From an uncultured Eubacteriales bacterium (GTDB lineage Bacteria > Bacillota > Clostridia > Oscillospirales > Acutalibacteraceae), in the NCBI GenBank assembly GCA_948527295.1, contig CAOSWK010000001.1, forward strand, positions 233,170 to 297,169: a stretch of 64,000 bases of DNA, read 5' to 3'. The translations under genes were made by a program, and so were the position numbers. Under the pieces are notes generated by a model. The model did no database searches and was not told the DNA's origin. It saw nothing but the letters and a program-made list of their open reading frames with translations. Positions 16,719-25,094 of this stretch are shown here, in pieces (position 1 is the stretch's first letter; each line of letters starts with the position of its first letter).

Positions 16719-17888
16719 ATGTTACTGACCAACGCGAAGATATATACGATGGACGCCGGCGTGATCGCAAGCGGGTTCATTTTTGTGAAGGCTGGTAAGA
16801 TTGCTAAAGTTGGCAAAATGGACGAGCTGGGCAGTCTGACGGATGAAGATGAGATCGACCTGAACGGACAGAGCGTGTATCCGGGCTTTGTGGACGCGCA
16901 CACGCATATGGGATTGTTTGAAAATGGCTTGGGAATTGAGGGTGAGGACGGCAACGAATATACGGACCCGGCCACACCGCAGCTGCAGGCTATTGATGCG
17001 GTGAATCCGATGGACAAAAGCTTTCGGGAGGCGCTTTTGGCGGGCGTGACGACGGTGATAACTGGCCCGGGGAGTGCGAATCCTATTGGCGGACAGCTTT
17101 TGGCTATGAAAACATCGGGCGTCTGCGTGGATGAGATGCTCATAAAGGCCCCGGTGGCGGTGAAGTTTGCGTTTGGCGAGAACCCAAAGATGATTTATAA
17201 CGACAAAAATCAGACTCCGATGACGAGGATGGCGACGGCAGCGATCATTCGGGAGCAGCTGAACAAGGCCAAGAGGTATCTTTGCGACAAGGAGAAGGCA
17301 GAGGGAAGCCCGTCAGAATACGATTTGCCGGAGTATGACGCGAAGTGTGAGGCTTTGATTCCGCTGTTGAAAAGGGAGATTCCCGCGCACATCCATGCGC
17401 ACCGGGCTGATGATATCTTTACTGCCATCAGAATTGCTAAGGAATTTGATATCGATTTTACTATCGTGCACGCGACGGAGGGGCATCTTATTGCGGACAG
17501 GCTGAAGGCGGAGCGCGTGAATGTCTTAAGCGGGCCGATATTGACGGATAGATCTAAGCCGGAACTTGCGAATTTATCTACAAAGACGCCGGGAGTTCTA
17601 GCTGAAAATGGCGTAGTTATAGGAATTGTAACGGATCACCCAGAAACGCCGATACAATATTTGCCGCTGTGTGCCGCCGTGGCGGTGCGCGAGGGTATGG
17701 ACGAGTACGAGGCGCTCAAGGCCATAACGATAAACCCTGCTCGGATTTGCAAGATTGCCGACAGAGTGGGATCTATCAGCGAGGGGAAAGACGCAGACCT
17801 CGTGGTTTTTGACGGCTCGCCGTTTGACGTGATGAAAAAGCCGACTCTGGTTATTTGCGACGGAAAAATAGAAAATAAAATTATGTAA
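16719..17888 (+). CDS. Metal-dependent amidohydrolase (imidazolonepropionase-like)
   Basis: 389-aa cytosolic member of the amidohydrolase superfamily. Metal ligands appear in order: DAHTH (HxH, near residue 62), HIHAHRADD (~225), VHATEGH (~250) and VTDHPETP (~306), followed by the DADLVVFDGSPFD C-terminal beta-sandwich signature. Family members hydrolyse cyclic amides or dipeptides; the substrate here cannot be predicted. The ATG follows AAAAAGGGG. It lies between yabR and hpf without obvious functional linkage. Confidence 0.85.
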   Translation: MLLTNAKIYTMDAGVIASGFIFVKAGKIAKVGKMDELGSLTDEDEIDLNGQSVYPGFVDAHTHMGLFENGLGIEGEDGNEYTDPATPQLQAIDAVNPMDKSFREALLAGVTTVITGPGSANPIGGQLLAMKTSGVCVDEMLIKAPVAVKFAFGENPKMIYNDKNQTPMTRMATAAIIREQLNKAKRYLCDKEKAEGSPSEYDLPEYDAKCEALIPLLKREIPAHIHAHRADDIFTAIRIAKEFDIDFTIVHATEGHLIADRLKAERVNVLSGPILTDRSKPELANLSTKTPGVLAENGVVIGIVTDHPETPIQYLPLCAAVAVREGMDEYEALKAITINPARICKIADRVGSISEGKDADLVVFDGSPFDVMKKPTLVICDGKIENKIM

Positions 17889-17927
17889 AAATGCCGCCAG
17901 ACGGTTTTATTTCGGCGCCGGGTGTGG

Positions 17928-17933
17928 TATCAT
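17928..17933 (+). promoter_or_regulatory. Possible extended -10 promoter of hpf
   Basis: TATCAT preceded by TGG (an extended -10, TGnTATCAT), 37 nt upstream of the hpf start. The -35 region is poor (TTTTAT at 17905-17910). Confidence 0.3.
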
Positions 17934-17970
17934 ATTAGCGAAATCGTATTTTTGAAGGAGGCTGCAAAGC

Positions 17971-18522
17971 GTGAAGACAGTTATCACGGGGAGAAAAGTA
18001 AATTTAAAGGATAATTTTAAGGAGCTGGCCGAAAAAAAGATCGCGAAGTTCGACAAATTGTTCGATGGCGAGCCGACGGCGACGGTCACAGTTACTGTGG
18101 AGAAGAATCGGCAGACGGTTGAGGTGACCATCCGGCACGACGGGATGGTTTACCGCGCGGAGGCGACAACTTTGGAGATGAACGAGGCGCTCGATAAGGT
18201 CATGGAGGCGCTGTCGCGGCAGTTTAGAAAGCACAAAACCAAGCTTGCAAAGAGGCTCAAGCAGGATTCGCTGGAAAAATATTTGCAGGAGCACGAGTTT
18301 GGCGCGCTTGGGGCGGACCTTGAAGAGGACAGTTACAATGTTGTTCGGGTGAAGAAGGTCCCGGCAGTGGCGCTGGCGGTGGACGAAGCGATTTTGCAGA
18401 TGAACATGATCGGCCACAAATTTTACATGTTTAGAAGCACCGAAACGGGCGAGATAAATCTGGTATATCGCCGAGAGAACGGGGATTACGGCTTGTTGGT
18501 TCCGGACTCAGAAAATAAATAA
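17971..18522 (+). CDS. hpf: Ribosome hibernation promoting factor, long form
   Basis: 183-aa long HPF. The N-terminal beta-alpha S30AE domain (ITGRKVNLKDNFKELAEKKIAKFDKLF, residues 4-100) binds the 30S decoding centre. The C-terminal domain (VVRVKKVPAVALAVDEAILQMNMIGHKFYMFRS then RRENGDYGLLVP) dimerises 70S ribosomes into inactive 100S particles in stationary phase. The GTG start follows AAGGAGG with 8-nt spacing. A convergent hairpin separates it from the next gene on the other strand. Confidence 0.95.
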   Translation: MKTVITGRKVNLKDNFKELAEKKIAKFDKLFDGEPTATVTVTVEKNRQTVEVTIRHDGMVYRAEATTLEMNEALDKVMEALSRQFRKHKTKLAKRLKQDSLEKYLQEHEFGALGADLEEDSYNVVRVKKVPAVALAVDEAILQMNMIGHKFYMFRSTETGEINLVYRRENGDYGLLVPDSENK

Positions 18523-18537
18523 TTTTGCAAAAATTTG

Positions 18538-18577
18538 GCCTATAGAAATCGTGCTAGTTCGCATGAAATCTATAGGC
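18538..18577. terminator. Bidirectional hairpin between hpf and the convergent small gene
   Basis: GCCTATAGA and TCTATAGGC form a perfect 9-bp stem, with a further inner pairing of GTGC and GCAT. It lies between two convergent genes, and the flanking TTTGCAAAA/TTTGCAA could extend the stem. The U-tract is poor, so termination strength is uncertain. Confidence 0.5.
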
Positions 18578-18592
18578 TTTGCAATTTCAAAA

Positions 18593-18781
18593 TCAAAGAT
18601 TGGCGCCAAATTGAGGTTTGGTATTTGCTTGATTATTTTTCATCAGCTTTTCGGCGCAGTCGCGAAGCTCTTCTTCGGACGCAAAGTGGACTCCGCTCTG
18701 CTTGATGCTCTCCTTAACGTAGGCGGGCAGCGCCTGAAAATAGGCATTGGAGTCGATGTTCTCGCCAAAATGGCTATCCAT
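18593..18781 (-). CDS. Small conserved-looking protein of unknown function
   Basis: 62-aa acidic, soluble protein beginning MDSHFGENIDSNAYFQALP. It has no cysteines beyond one, no membrane segment and no domain I can name. The coding case rests on an excellent ribosome binding site (ATGAGGTGA ending 5 nt before ATG 18781), normal composition, and the convergent hairpin at its 3' end. The segment ALPAYVKESIKQSG followed by FASEEELRDCAEKLM looks like a helical pair. I have an impression of similar short proteins in Clostridia but cannot name the family. Confidence 0.6.
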   Translation of the reverse strand: MDSHFGENIDSNAYFQALPAYVKESIKQSGVHFASEEELRDCAEKLMKNNQANTKPQFGANL

Positions 18782-18842
18782 AAAAATCACCTCATAATAG
18801 TTATTCGCGCTCGGCCGCGCAGTTATGCGGGCGAACGATGTT

Positions 18843-18871
18843 TTTACAACGGCGCGAAAATTTGATATAAT
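18843..18871 (+). promoter_or_regulatory. Sigma-A promoter of the polysaccharide operon
   Basis: TTTACA (18843-18848), 17 nt, perfect TATAAT (18866-18871), 63 nt upstream of the first glycosyltransferase start. No other clear promoter is seen until after 27675, so the following genes are probably one operon. Confidence 0.72.
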
Positions 18872-18934
18872 AGGGTGAGCGCGAAAAATGGGTGGCGCGG
18901 GCGGAAAGTTGCAAGTTAGCGAGGCGAAAGAACT

Positions 18935-19975
18935 ATGGAGACCCAGAAAAGAACGATTGATGCGGCTGAGCGGCTGGTTTCGGTGGTGATTCCGGTACGC
19001 AATGAAGAAAAATATATCGCAAAGTGCATGGAATCGGTGTTGAATCAGGATTTTCCGAAAAAAGATATGGAGCTGATCTTGGTTGACGGAGCCTCCGAAG
19101 ACCGAACCGTTGCGATAATAAAAGATTTTGCAGCCAAATATGATTTTATAAGGTTATGCGAAAACCCAAAAAAGACGGTGCAGCACGCGCTGAATATAGG
19201 CATCAAAAATGCGGTGGGCAGGTATGCGGTGCGAATGGACGCGCATTCGGAGTACGCCAACGACTATGTGTCGGAATGCGTGAGGTACTTAGAAAAAACA
19301 AATGCCGCAAATGTGGGCGGCCCGATGATTGCAAGGGGTAAAACTAGGCTTCAAAAGGTGATTGCGGCGGCGTATCATAGTCCATTTGCGCTTGGCGGCG
19401 GGAAGTTTCACGATGAAAATTACGAAGGTTACGCTGACACAGTGTATTTGGGGGCTTTTAAAAGAGAGACTCTGCTCAGATTGGGGCTTTACGACGAGGC
19501 TTTGCCGCGCAATGAGGATGACGACTTGAATTTGAGGATTTTGGAAAGTGGAGGCAAGGTGTATATGACGCCGAGGATAAAGAGCGTGTATTACCCGCGG
19601 GGCTGCTATGGTGCGCTGTTTAAACAGTATTTTGAGTATGGGCTGTGGAAAGTGGCGGTCATAAAAAAGCACGGGAAATTCGCGAGAGTATCGCATTTGG
19701 TGCCGGTTTTGTTTTTTCTGTTTGTTGCAATATTCTCGGTACTATCGTTATTTAGCGGAGTGGTGCGGCTGATTTTTACCGCTGTGATGCTTGTTTACTT
19801 GAGCTTATCTTTTTATTTTTCGCTTAAAAGCAAGTATGTGAGCGAGTTTTGCGATAAACTCCGGCTAGTTTGGGTGCATTTTGTCTTACATATTGCCTAT
19901 GGCGCGGGATTTTTCTGCGGAATATTTAAATTTTGGAACGCAAAGTTCAGGCGCAACGCCACTTTTGCAAATTGA
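18935..19975 (+). CDS. Family 2 glycosyltransferase, ExoA-like
   Basis: 346-aa GT2 enzyme. The GT-A domain opens with VSVVIPVRNEEKYIAKCMESV and ILVDGASEDRT; the acceptor-side acidic motif is RNEDDDLNLRI around residue 190. The C-terminus has two to three hydrophobic segments (residues ~253-335), so it is membrane-associated, as in succinoglycan ExoA-type enzymes that extend lipid-linked sugars. It is the first gene of the envelope polysaccharide operon. An AGCGAGG ribosome binding site is 9 nt from the ATG. Confidence 0.88.
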   Translation: METQKRTIDAAERLVSVVIPVRNEEKYIAKCMESVLNQDFPKKDMELILVDGASEDRTVAIIKDFAAKYDFIRLCENPKKTVQHALNIGIKNAVGRYAVRMDAHSEYANDYVSECVRYLEKTNAANVGGPMIARGKTRLQKVIAAAYHSPFALGGGKFHDENYEGYADTVYLGAFKRETLLRLGLYDEALPRNEDDDLNLRILESGGKVYMTPRIKSVYYPRGCYGALFKQYFEYGLWKVAVIKKHGKFARVSHLVPVLFFLFVAIFSVLSLFSGVVRLIFTAVMLVYLSLSFYFSLKSKYVSEFCDKLRLVWVHFVLHIAYGAGFFCGIFKFWNAKFRRNATFAN

Positions 19976-19997
19976 AGGAGAAATAAATTTTACGAAG

Positions 19998-20888
19998 ATG
20001 GAGAACGGGTACGGAAAATTCGAGATTTCGCCGGAGGAGCTGCGGCAACTGCAACTGAAGAGCCTTGAGATGGCGGTTTATTTTAGGGATTTTTGCAAAC
20101 AAAATGGCCTCAAGTTTTTTCTTTGCGGAGGATGCTGCATTGGGGCAGTGAGAAATAAGGGTTTTGTGCCGTGGGACGACGATGTAGACGTGTTTATGCC
20201 GCGTGGCGATTACGAGAAACTAGGTGAGCTGTGGGGTCAAAGGGCGGATACGAGCAAATATTCCTACTGCCGCGCGGATGAGGCGCATCATTATAGGAAC
20301 CTCTTCGCCACGATAAATGACAACAACACGACATTCGTCAAGACGCATCAGGCCGACCTGGACATTAACCATGGCGTGGCTTTGGACATTTTGCCGCTGG
20401 ATGGATGCCCGAACTCTAGGGCTGCAAGAGGAATTCAGGTGTTTTGGGCGCTTGCTTATTCTATATTTTGCGCGCAGATGTTGCCGGTGAATCACGGTAG
20501 GCTGGTTAATTTTTGTGGTAAAGTGCTCTTAGGTCTCGTTCCGTCGCGAAAGTTGCGGTACAAAATTTGGCGGTTTGCCGAACGGCAGATGTCCAGGCAC
20601 AAGATCCGCGACTGCGATAACGTTACGGAGCTGTGCTCGGGGCCGCGCTACATGAGAAACAAATACCCAAAATCGGCGTTTAGCGAGGCGTTGGATGTTG
20701 ACTTTGAAGGCGAGAAGATGCCCATTCCGACGGGGTATGACGAATATTTGCGGATGGCGTTTGGCGACTACATGAGATTGCCGCCCGAGGGGAAGCAGGT
20801 ACCGCATCACAACGCGGTTTTTTGCGACCTATCGAACGGCTATGCAAGGTACAAAGGCGAGTATTACTGCAAAGGAGAACGAAAATGA
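19998..20888 (+). CDS. LicD family phosphotransferase
   Basis: 296-aa LicD-type nucleotidyltransferase-fold enzyme that transfers phosphocholine, phosphoribitol or another phosphoalcohol to surface glycans. The core motif is LKFFLCGGCCIGAVRNKG followed by PWDDDVDVFMPRGDY; the DDD and D-x-D residues are the catalytic aspartates. ATG 19998 is the natural N-terminus, although the best ribosome binding site (AAGGAG) is 17 nt upstream. The stop overlaps the tarI start as ATGA. With CDP-ribitol genes directly downstream, ribitol phosphate is a plausible substrate (inference). Confidence 0.87.
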   Translation: MENGYGKFEISPEELRQLQLKSLEMAVYFRDFCKQNGLKFFLCGGCCIGAVRNKGFVPWDDDVDVFMPRGDYEKLGELWGQRADTSKYSYCRADEAHHYRNLFATINDNNTTFVKTHQADLDINHGVALDILPLDGCPNSRAARGIQVFWALAYSIFCAQMLPVNHGRLVNFCGKVLLGLVPSRKLRYKIWRFAERQMSRHKIRDCDNVTELCSGPRYMRNKYPKSAFSEALDVDFEGEKMPIPTGYDEYLRMAFGDYMRLPPEGKQVPHHNAVFCDLSNGYARYKGEYYCKGERK

Positions 20889-21598
20889 TTTTTGGAGCGA
20901 TATTGGCGGGCGGGGTCGGCTCGCGGATGAACATAGCCGACATGCCAAAACAATTCTTAATGCTCGGCAGCAAGCCGATTATAATCCACACGGTGGAGAA
21001 ATTCCTAATGTGTCCGCGGCTGGACAAAATTTATATAGGCGTGCACCCAGACTGGATGCTGCATATGCAGGATTTGATAGAGAAACATGGCCTAGATGCG
21101 GAGAAGTTGGTGTGCGTACCTGGCGGTAATGACCGAAACAGCACGATTTTTAACATTATAAACAGCATAAAAGAGCGATATGGCGATGACGAGGACAATA
21201 TTGTGGTCACGCATGACTCTGTGCGGCCGTTTGTGACGAACCGAATTATTGACGAAAACATCGATGCTGCGATAAAATATGGTGCTTGCGACACCGTCAT
21301 TGCTGCAACGGACACCATTGTGACGTCGGAAAACGGCAGTACAATCACAAGTATCCCGAATCGAAAGTTTATGTATCAGGGGCAGACCCCGCAGAGCTTT
21401 AGGGTTAATCTGCTTTTTGAAATGTACAATGATCTGACCGATGCGGAAAAGTCGGTCTTGACGGACGCATGTAAAATTTGTGTTGTGCGAGATTACCCAG
21501 TGCATCTGGTGGAGGGCGAGGTCTCGAACCTAAAAATCACGACTGTTGCGGATTACAAGATCGCGATGGCGCTGGAGGGAGGAGTCCGGGTTGATTAG
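20885..21598 (+). CDS. tarI: D-ribitol-5-phosphate cytidylyltransferase (TarI/IspD family)
   Basis: 237-aa cytidylyltransferase. It has the nucleotide-binding AILAGGVGSRM, MPKQFLMLGSKP, a PGGNDRNSTIFNII stretch, HDSVRPF and QTPQSFR. IspD and TarI share this fold; coupling to a TarJ-like reductase downstream makes CDP-ribitol synthesis (ribitol 5-phosphate + CTP) the better call. ATG 20885 overlaps the licD stop and is preceded by AAAGGAG. A separate ispD for isoprenoids would be expected elsewhere in the genome. Confidence 0.85.
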   Translation: MIFGAILAGGVGSRMNIADMPKQFLMLGSKPIIIHTVEKFLMCPRLDKIYIGVHPDWMLHMQDLIEKHGLDAEKLVCVPGGNDRNSTIFNIINSIKERYGDDEDNIVVTHDSVRPFVTNRIIDENIDAAIKYGACDTVIAATDTIVTSENGSTITSIPNRKFMYQGQTPQSFRVNLLFEMYNDLTDAEKSVLTDACKICVVRDYPVHLVEGEVSNLKITTVADYKIAMALEGGVRVD

Positions 21599-22604
21599 TT
21601 GCGCGTACCAGCTGGTGTGCCCGCGGGTTTTCTCGGTGAAGTACTCCGACATAGACATCGCGGGGGAAGTCGTCGTGAAGCCCCGGTATATGGCGATTTG
21701 CCACGCCGACCAGCGGTATTACTTGGGTCAGCGGGATGCGAATGTTTTGCAAAAAAAGTTGCCGATGGCGCTAATTCATGAATGCTGCGGGGAAGTCGTT
21801 TATGATAAGTCTCAGAAATTCAGCGTTGGCCAGAATGTTGTGATGATTCCCAACGTGTCGGGGAATGTCCGGGCCGGTGAGTACGAGAATTATGCCAAGG
21901 GCGCCAAGTTTTTGTCTAGCGGCTACGACGGATTCATGCAGGAGTTTGTAGCTATGCCGGGCGACAGGCTGGTTCCGTTTGAGAAGATTCCGCTGCCGAT
22001 AGCAGCAATTTGTGAATTTATTAGCGTTGGCGTGCATGCGGTGAGCCGATTTGACCATAACGCCCATCAATATCGGGATGCAATTGCGGTTTGGGGCGAC
22101 GGAAGCCTTGCCTATGCGGTTTCTTGCATCTTGAAGAATACTTTTAAGAGTTCAAAAATTATTGTTATTGGCAAAAATAGGACGAAGTTGTCGTACTTTT
22201 CTTTTGCGGACGAGACCTATCTGACTGGCAGTCTGCCGAAGGATTTGTGCATAGACCATGCCTTTGAGTGCGTGGGGTCGACTGGCAGCTTTTATGCGAT
22301 AAACGAAATAATTCGCCACATTAACCCGCAGGGAACGGCGATTCTGCTGGGGGTTAGCGAGGATAAGGTTCCGATTAACACTAGGGACGTGCTGGAAAAG
22401 GGTCTGACGCTGATCGGCTGCAGCAGGTCGGGCAGGGCTGACTTTGAGAATGCGGTTAAGCTCTTGGAGAATCCGGATTTTCAAAAGCGGATCTCTGCGA
22501 TTATCTGCGAAACGAAGCCGGTCGCCAGCATCGCGGACATTCACAGGGCCTTTGCGGAGGACGCCGGGACGATGTTTAAGACCGTTTTTGAGTGGAAGTT
22601 GTAG
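21591..22604 (+). CDS. tarJ: Ribulose-5-phosphate reductase (TarJ-like alcohol dehydrogenase)
   Basis: 337-aa zinc-type medium-chain dehydrogenase related to TarJ, which reduces D-ribulose 5-phosphate to ribitol 5-phosphate with NADPH. Key segments are the metal ligand in ICHADQRYY, HECCGEVV, VMIPNVSGN and the Rossmann region IAVWGDGSLAY. The start is TTG 21591, seven nt after GGAGGGAGGAG, overlapping the tarI stop by 8 nt. TarI plus TarJ make CDP-ribitol, the donor for ribitol-containing teichoic acids or glycans. Confidence 0.85.
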   Translation: MISCAYQLVCPRVFSVKYSDIDIAGEVVVKPRYMAICHADQRYYLGQRDANVLQKKLPMALIHECCGEVVYDKSQKFSVGQNVVMIPNVSGNVRAGEYENYAKGAKFLSSGYDGFMQEFVAMPGDRLVPFEKIPLPIAAICEFISVGVHAVSRFDHNAHQYRDAIAVWGDGSLAYAVSCILKNTFKSSKIIVIGKNRTKLSYFSFADETYLTGSLPKDLCIDHAFECVGSTGSFYAINEIIRHINPQGTAILLGVSEDKVPINTRDVLEKGLTLIGCSRSGRADFENAVKLLENPDFQKRISAIICETKPVASIADIHRAFAEDAGTMFKTVFEWKL

Positions 22605-22611
22605 GTGAAAA

Positions 22612-23595
22612 ATGGCTAAAATCAGTGTGATAGTGCCGATTTATAAGGTCGAGAAATACATAAGAAAATGCGTGGACTCGCTTGTGGGGCAGACTTTGTC
22701 GGACATAGAGATAATTTTGGTTGATGACGGCTCTCCGGACGATTGTGGCGCGATTTGTGATGCTTATGCAAAACAGGACGCGCGCATAAAGGTGATTCAC
22801 AAGCCGAATGAGGGCCTGAGCGAGGCGAGAAATGTAGGAATAAAGGCCGCCACGAGTGAATATATAGGTTTTGTGGACGGGGACGATTACGTTGCGCCGG
22901 ACATGTATGAGGTTTTGTATAAGAATATAACCGAGCAAAACGCGGATGTGGCGGTCTGCGGACTGTATGATTGTTATGTGGATCGCAAAGTGCCACAATT
23001 TTCGGGGCAAGACGAATTTCTAATTTTGAACAATAAAGAGGCGCTTGGAGCCGCTTTGGAGGGCGTCAAATTCTCGGTGAATGCGGTGAATAAGCTGTAC
23101 AAGAAGGGTCTGTTTGCCGAGGTAAAGTTCCCGAAGGGGAGGCTTTCTGAAGATGCGTTTACGATCCCAAAGGTCTTGGCGAGCGCCACGACGGTCGTTT
23201 TCGACTCTTCCCCAAAGTACTACTACATGCACAGGGGCGAAAGCATCACCACGTCGGCGTTTAAGCGGCAGGACTTCGACGTTGTGGCGGCGTATGAGCA
23301 GAATTTGGAGCTTGTAAAAAAAGATTTTGCAGACTTAACAAAACAGGCGGAATTCCGATTGATGTGGGCGTATACGTATGTTTTTGACAAAATGGTTTTG
23401 AGCGAGAATTTGGAGGACCCGCAGAGCTACGAAGAGGTGCTAAAAAAGTTGCGGGCAAACACGCCCCAAATGCTGATGAACTCGTGCTTTTCGCTAAGGC
23501 GCAAAGCGGCAATGCTAGCGCTGTGGCGTTGTCCGGGGCTTTATAAAAAATTGCTAAGGTGGCAAAAGGCCAGCAGGGCGAGGCTCAACGATTGA
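22612..23595 (+). CDS. Family 2 glycosyltransferase
   Basis: 327-aa GT2 enzyme with KISVIVPIYKVEKYIRKCVDSL, ILVDDGSPDDCG, the NEGLSEARNVGI signature, and FVDGDDYV (DxD metal/nucleotide-sugar site near residue 87). The C-terminal part carries the common CNKLYKK-like acceptor region (VNAVNKLYKKGLF) and ends in a basic, possibly membrane-associated tail. It starts 7 nt after the tarJ stop. Sugar specificity cannot be deduced. Confidence 0.9.
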   Translation: MAKISVIVPIYKVEKYIRKCVDSLVGQTLSDIEIILVDDGSPDDCGAICDAYAKQDARIKVIHKPNEGLSEARNVGIKAATSEYIGFVDGDDYVAPDMYEVLYKNITEQNADVAVCGLYDCYVDRKVPQFSGQDEFLILNNKEALGAALEGVKFSVNAVNKLYKKGLFAEVKFPKGRLSEDAFTIPKVLASATTVVFDSSPKYYYMHRGESITTSAFKRQDFDVVAAYEQNLELVKKDFADLTKQAEFRLMWAYTYVFDKMVLSENLEDPQSYEEVLKKLRANTPQMLMNSCFSLRRKAAMLALWRCPGLYKKLLRWQKASRARLND

Positions 23596-23633
23596 TTACC
23601 CGGATAAAATTTAGATTAAAAAGAGGATTTGGT

Positions 23634-25094
23634 TTGACGATGATTTTGAGAAAATATGCCAGCAAAGATGTTTACCAATTTTTGCGAAAAGCATATATAA
23701 CGGCGTTTATCGCGGCAGTCCTGACGCGGGTGCTACTGCCGATCGCGCTTGCGGAGACTCAGGCGGTAAACACGCTAGTATTCTCGGCGGTGGCGGTGTT
23801 CGGTGCAAGCATAATTTGCTTTGACTTTTTTACGCGGCGCATTTTTCTAAAACAGAAAAATGTAGTCTGGCTAGTACTTTTTCTCGCCGCGTGTGCGGTT
23901 TCCAGCTTAATAAACGCAAGGTTCGGAGTGCTCGGGAACGTCCGCAATTTGGTGTGGCTTGCGATTTCATTTTTCCTCCTATACCCGCTAGACGCCGAGC
24001 TGTCGCGGGCGGAGGTAAAAAGTGAGATAAAATACGTAAGCAACATCCTGATTTTGGTGTGGTTTGTGGCGTGCACGGCTTCGCTGGCGATGTTTTTGTT
24101 CCAGATAGGCGATTATGTTGACGTCTCGCCGGACTTGTTCGCAAGGTTCGGATTCATAGAAGGGCGCCTGTTTGGGATTTTTGAGGATCCTAATTTTGCG
24201 GCTTCCGTGGCCATCGTCGTGATAATCTTTTCGATTTTTAATATAAAAAACAGCGAAAGGGCGGCGCTCAAGGCGTTTTATTGGCTGAGCATAGCGGTCA
24301 ATTTTTGCTACATAACCTTGTCCGGATCCAGAACGTCGGAGGTTGCGGCTGCCGTCACGGTGATTTTTGGAGTGTATTTCGTGTTGCTGAAGAATTTCGA
24401 AGTCAAGAGTGTGCGATTAAATCTGATTGTAAAGCAGTTTGTTTTAGCTGCGATTTCGTTAATATGCGGTCTGGCGGTGTTTTTGAGCGTTAACATTGCA
24501 CGAAAAGGGCTTTCCTACTTGCCACAGTTTGTGAGCTCTCCGTTTGAGCAGGCGAGCGTTTCGGACGCACGGCTAAGGAAGCACATCGACATGAACCGCG
24601 AGGACGTGGTGAACAGCTCCGACGTGTCAAATTGTAGATTCAAGATTTGGGAGAGCGCATGGGAGCTGTTTTTGAGCGCACCCGTGTTTGGAACCTCCCC
24701 CAGAAACATGCGAACCTACGCCAAGGAGCTTTTTCCAAATGGCTTCATCGCGCAGAGAGCCTACGCCGTGCACAATGCTTATTTGGATATCTTCGCGTCC
24801 ACGGGCGTCGTGGGGGCATTCTTCTTGATCGTGTTTTTCGTGAAGTACTTGATTTTCGTCTTCACGCACCTGTTTTTTGCCCCGGCGGGCGAAGATTATT
24901 ACATGGTCCTGCTCAGCTTCACCGTCGTCGTGGCGGTGGCGGTTTCGGCGTTTTTCTTGTCAGAAATATTCTTCGTAAACACTATCAACGTGCTAACGTT
25001 CTGGCTTTGCATGGGGTATTCTGGCTATTTTGCTAAGGCAGAAGTCTCAAAATTGGCGGCAGGAAGCCGGATAAAGGAGAACGATAATTTGTGA
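23634..25094 (+). CDS. O-antigen ligase/polymerase-like membrane protein (Wzy-type)
   Basis: About 486-aa polytopic protein with 10 or more hydrophobic segments and a large extracytoplasmic loop (residues ~290-370), the layout of Wzy polymerases and O-antigen ligases. Family-like motifs are FGIFEDPNFAA and, near the end of the loop, HNAYLDIFASTGVVG (the conserved H-N of the O-antigen ligase domain). The start is TTG 23634, six nt after GAGGA; ATG 23640 is the alternative. It overlaps no partner significantly and lies inside the polysaccharide operon, so a polymerase role is likely. Confidence 0.82.
   Translation: MTMILRKYASKDVYQFLRKAYITAFIAAVLTRVLLPIALAETQAVNTLVFSAVAVFGASIICFDFFTRRIFLKQKNVVWLVLFLAACAVSSLINARFGVLGNVRNLVWLAISFFLLYPLDAELSRAEVKSEIKYVSNILILVWFVACTASLAMFLFQIGDYVDVSPDLFARFGFIEGRLFGIFEDPNFAASVAIVVIIFSIFNIKNSERAALKAFYWLSIAVNFCYITLSGSRTSEVAAAVTVIFGVYFVLLKNFEVKSVRLNLIVKQFVLAAISLICGLAVFLSVNIARKGLSYLPQFVSSPFEQASVSDARLRKHIDMNREDVVNSSDVSNCRFKIWESAWELFLSAPVFGTSPRNMRTYAKELFPNGFIAQRAYAVHNAYLDIFASTGVVGAFFLIVFFVKYLIFVFTHLFFAPAGEDYYMVLLSFTVVVAVAVSAFFLSEIFFVNTINVLTFWLCMGYSGYFAKAEVSKLAAGSRIKENDNL

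Noticed and set aside
15971..17143. 390-codon open frame antisense to divIC, yabR and the amidohydrolase
   Set aside because: Low-complexity Ser/Pro-rich translation, covers three well-supported genes, has no ribosome binding site.
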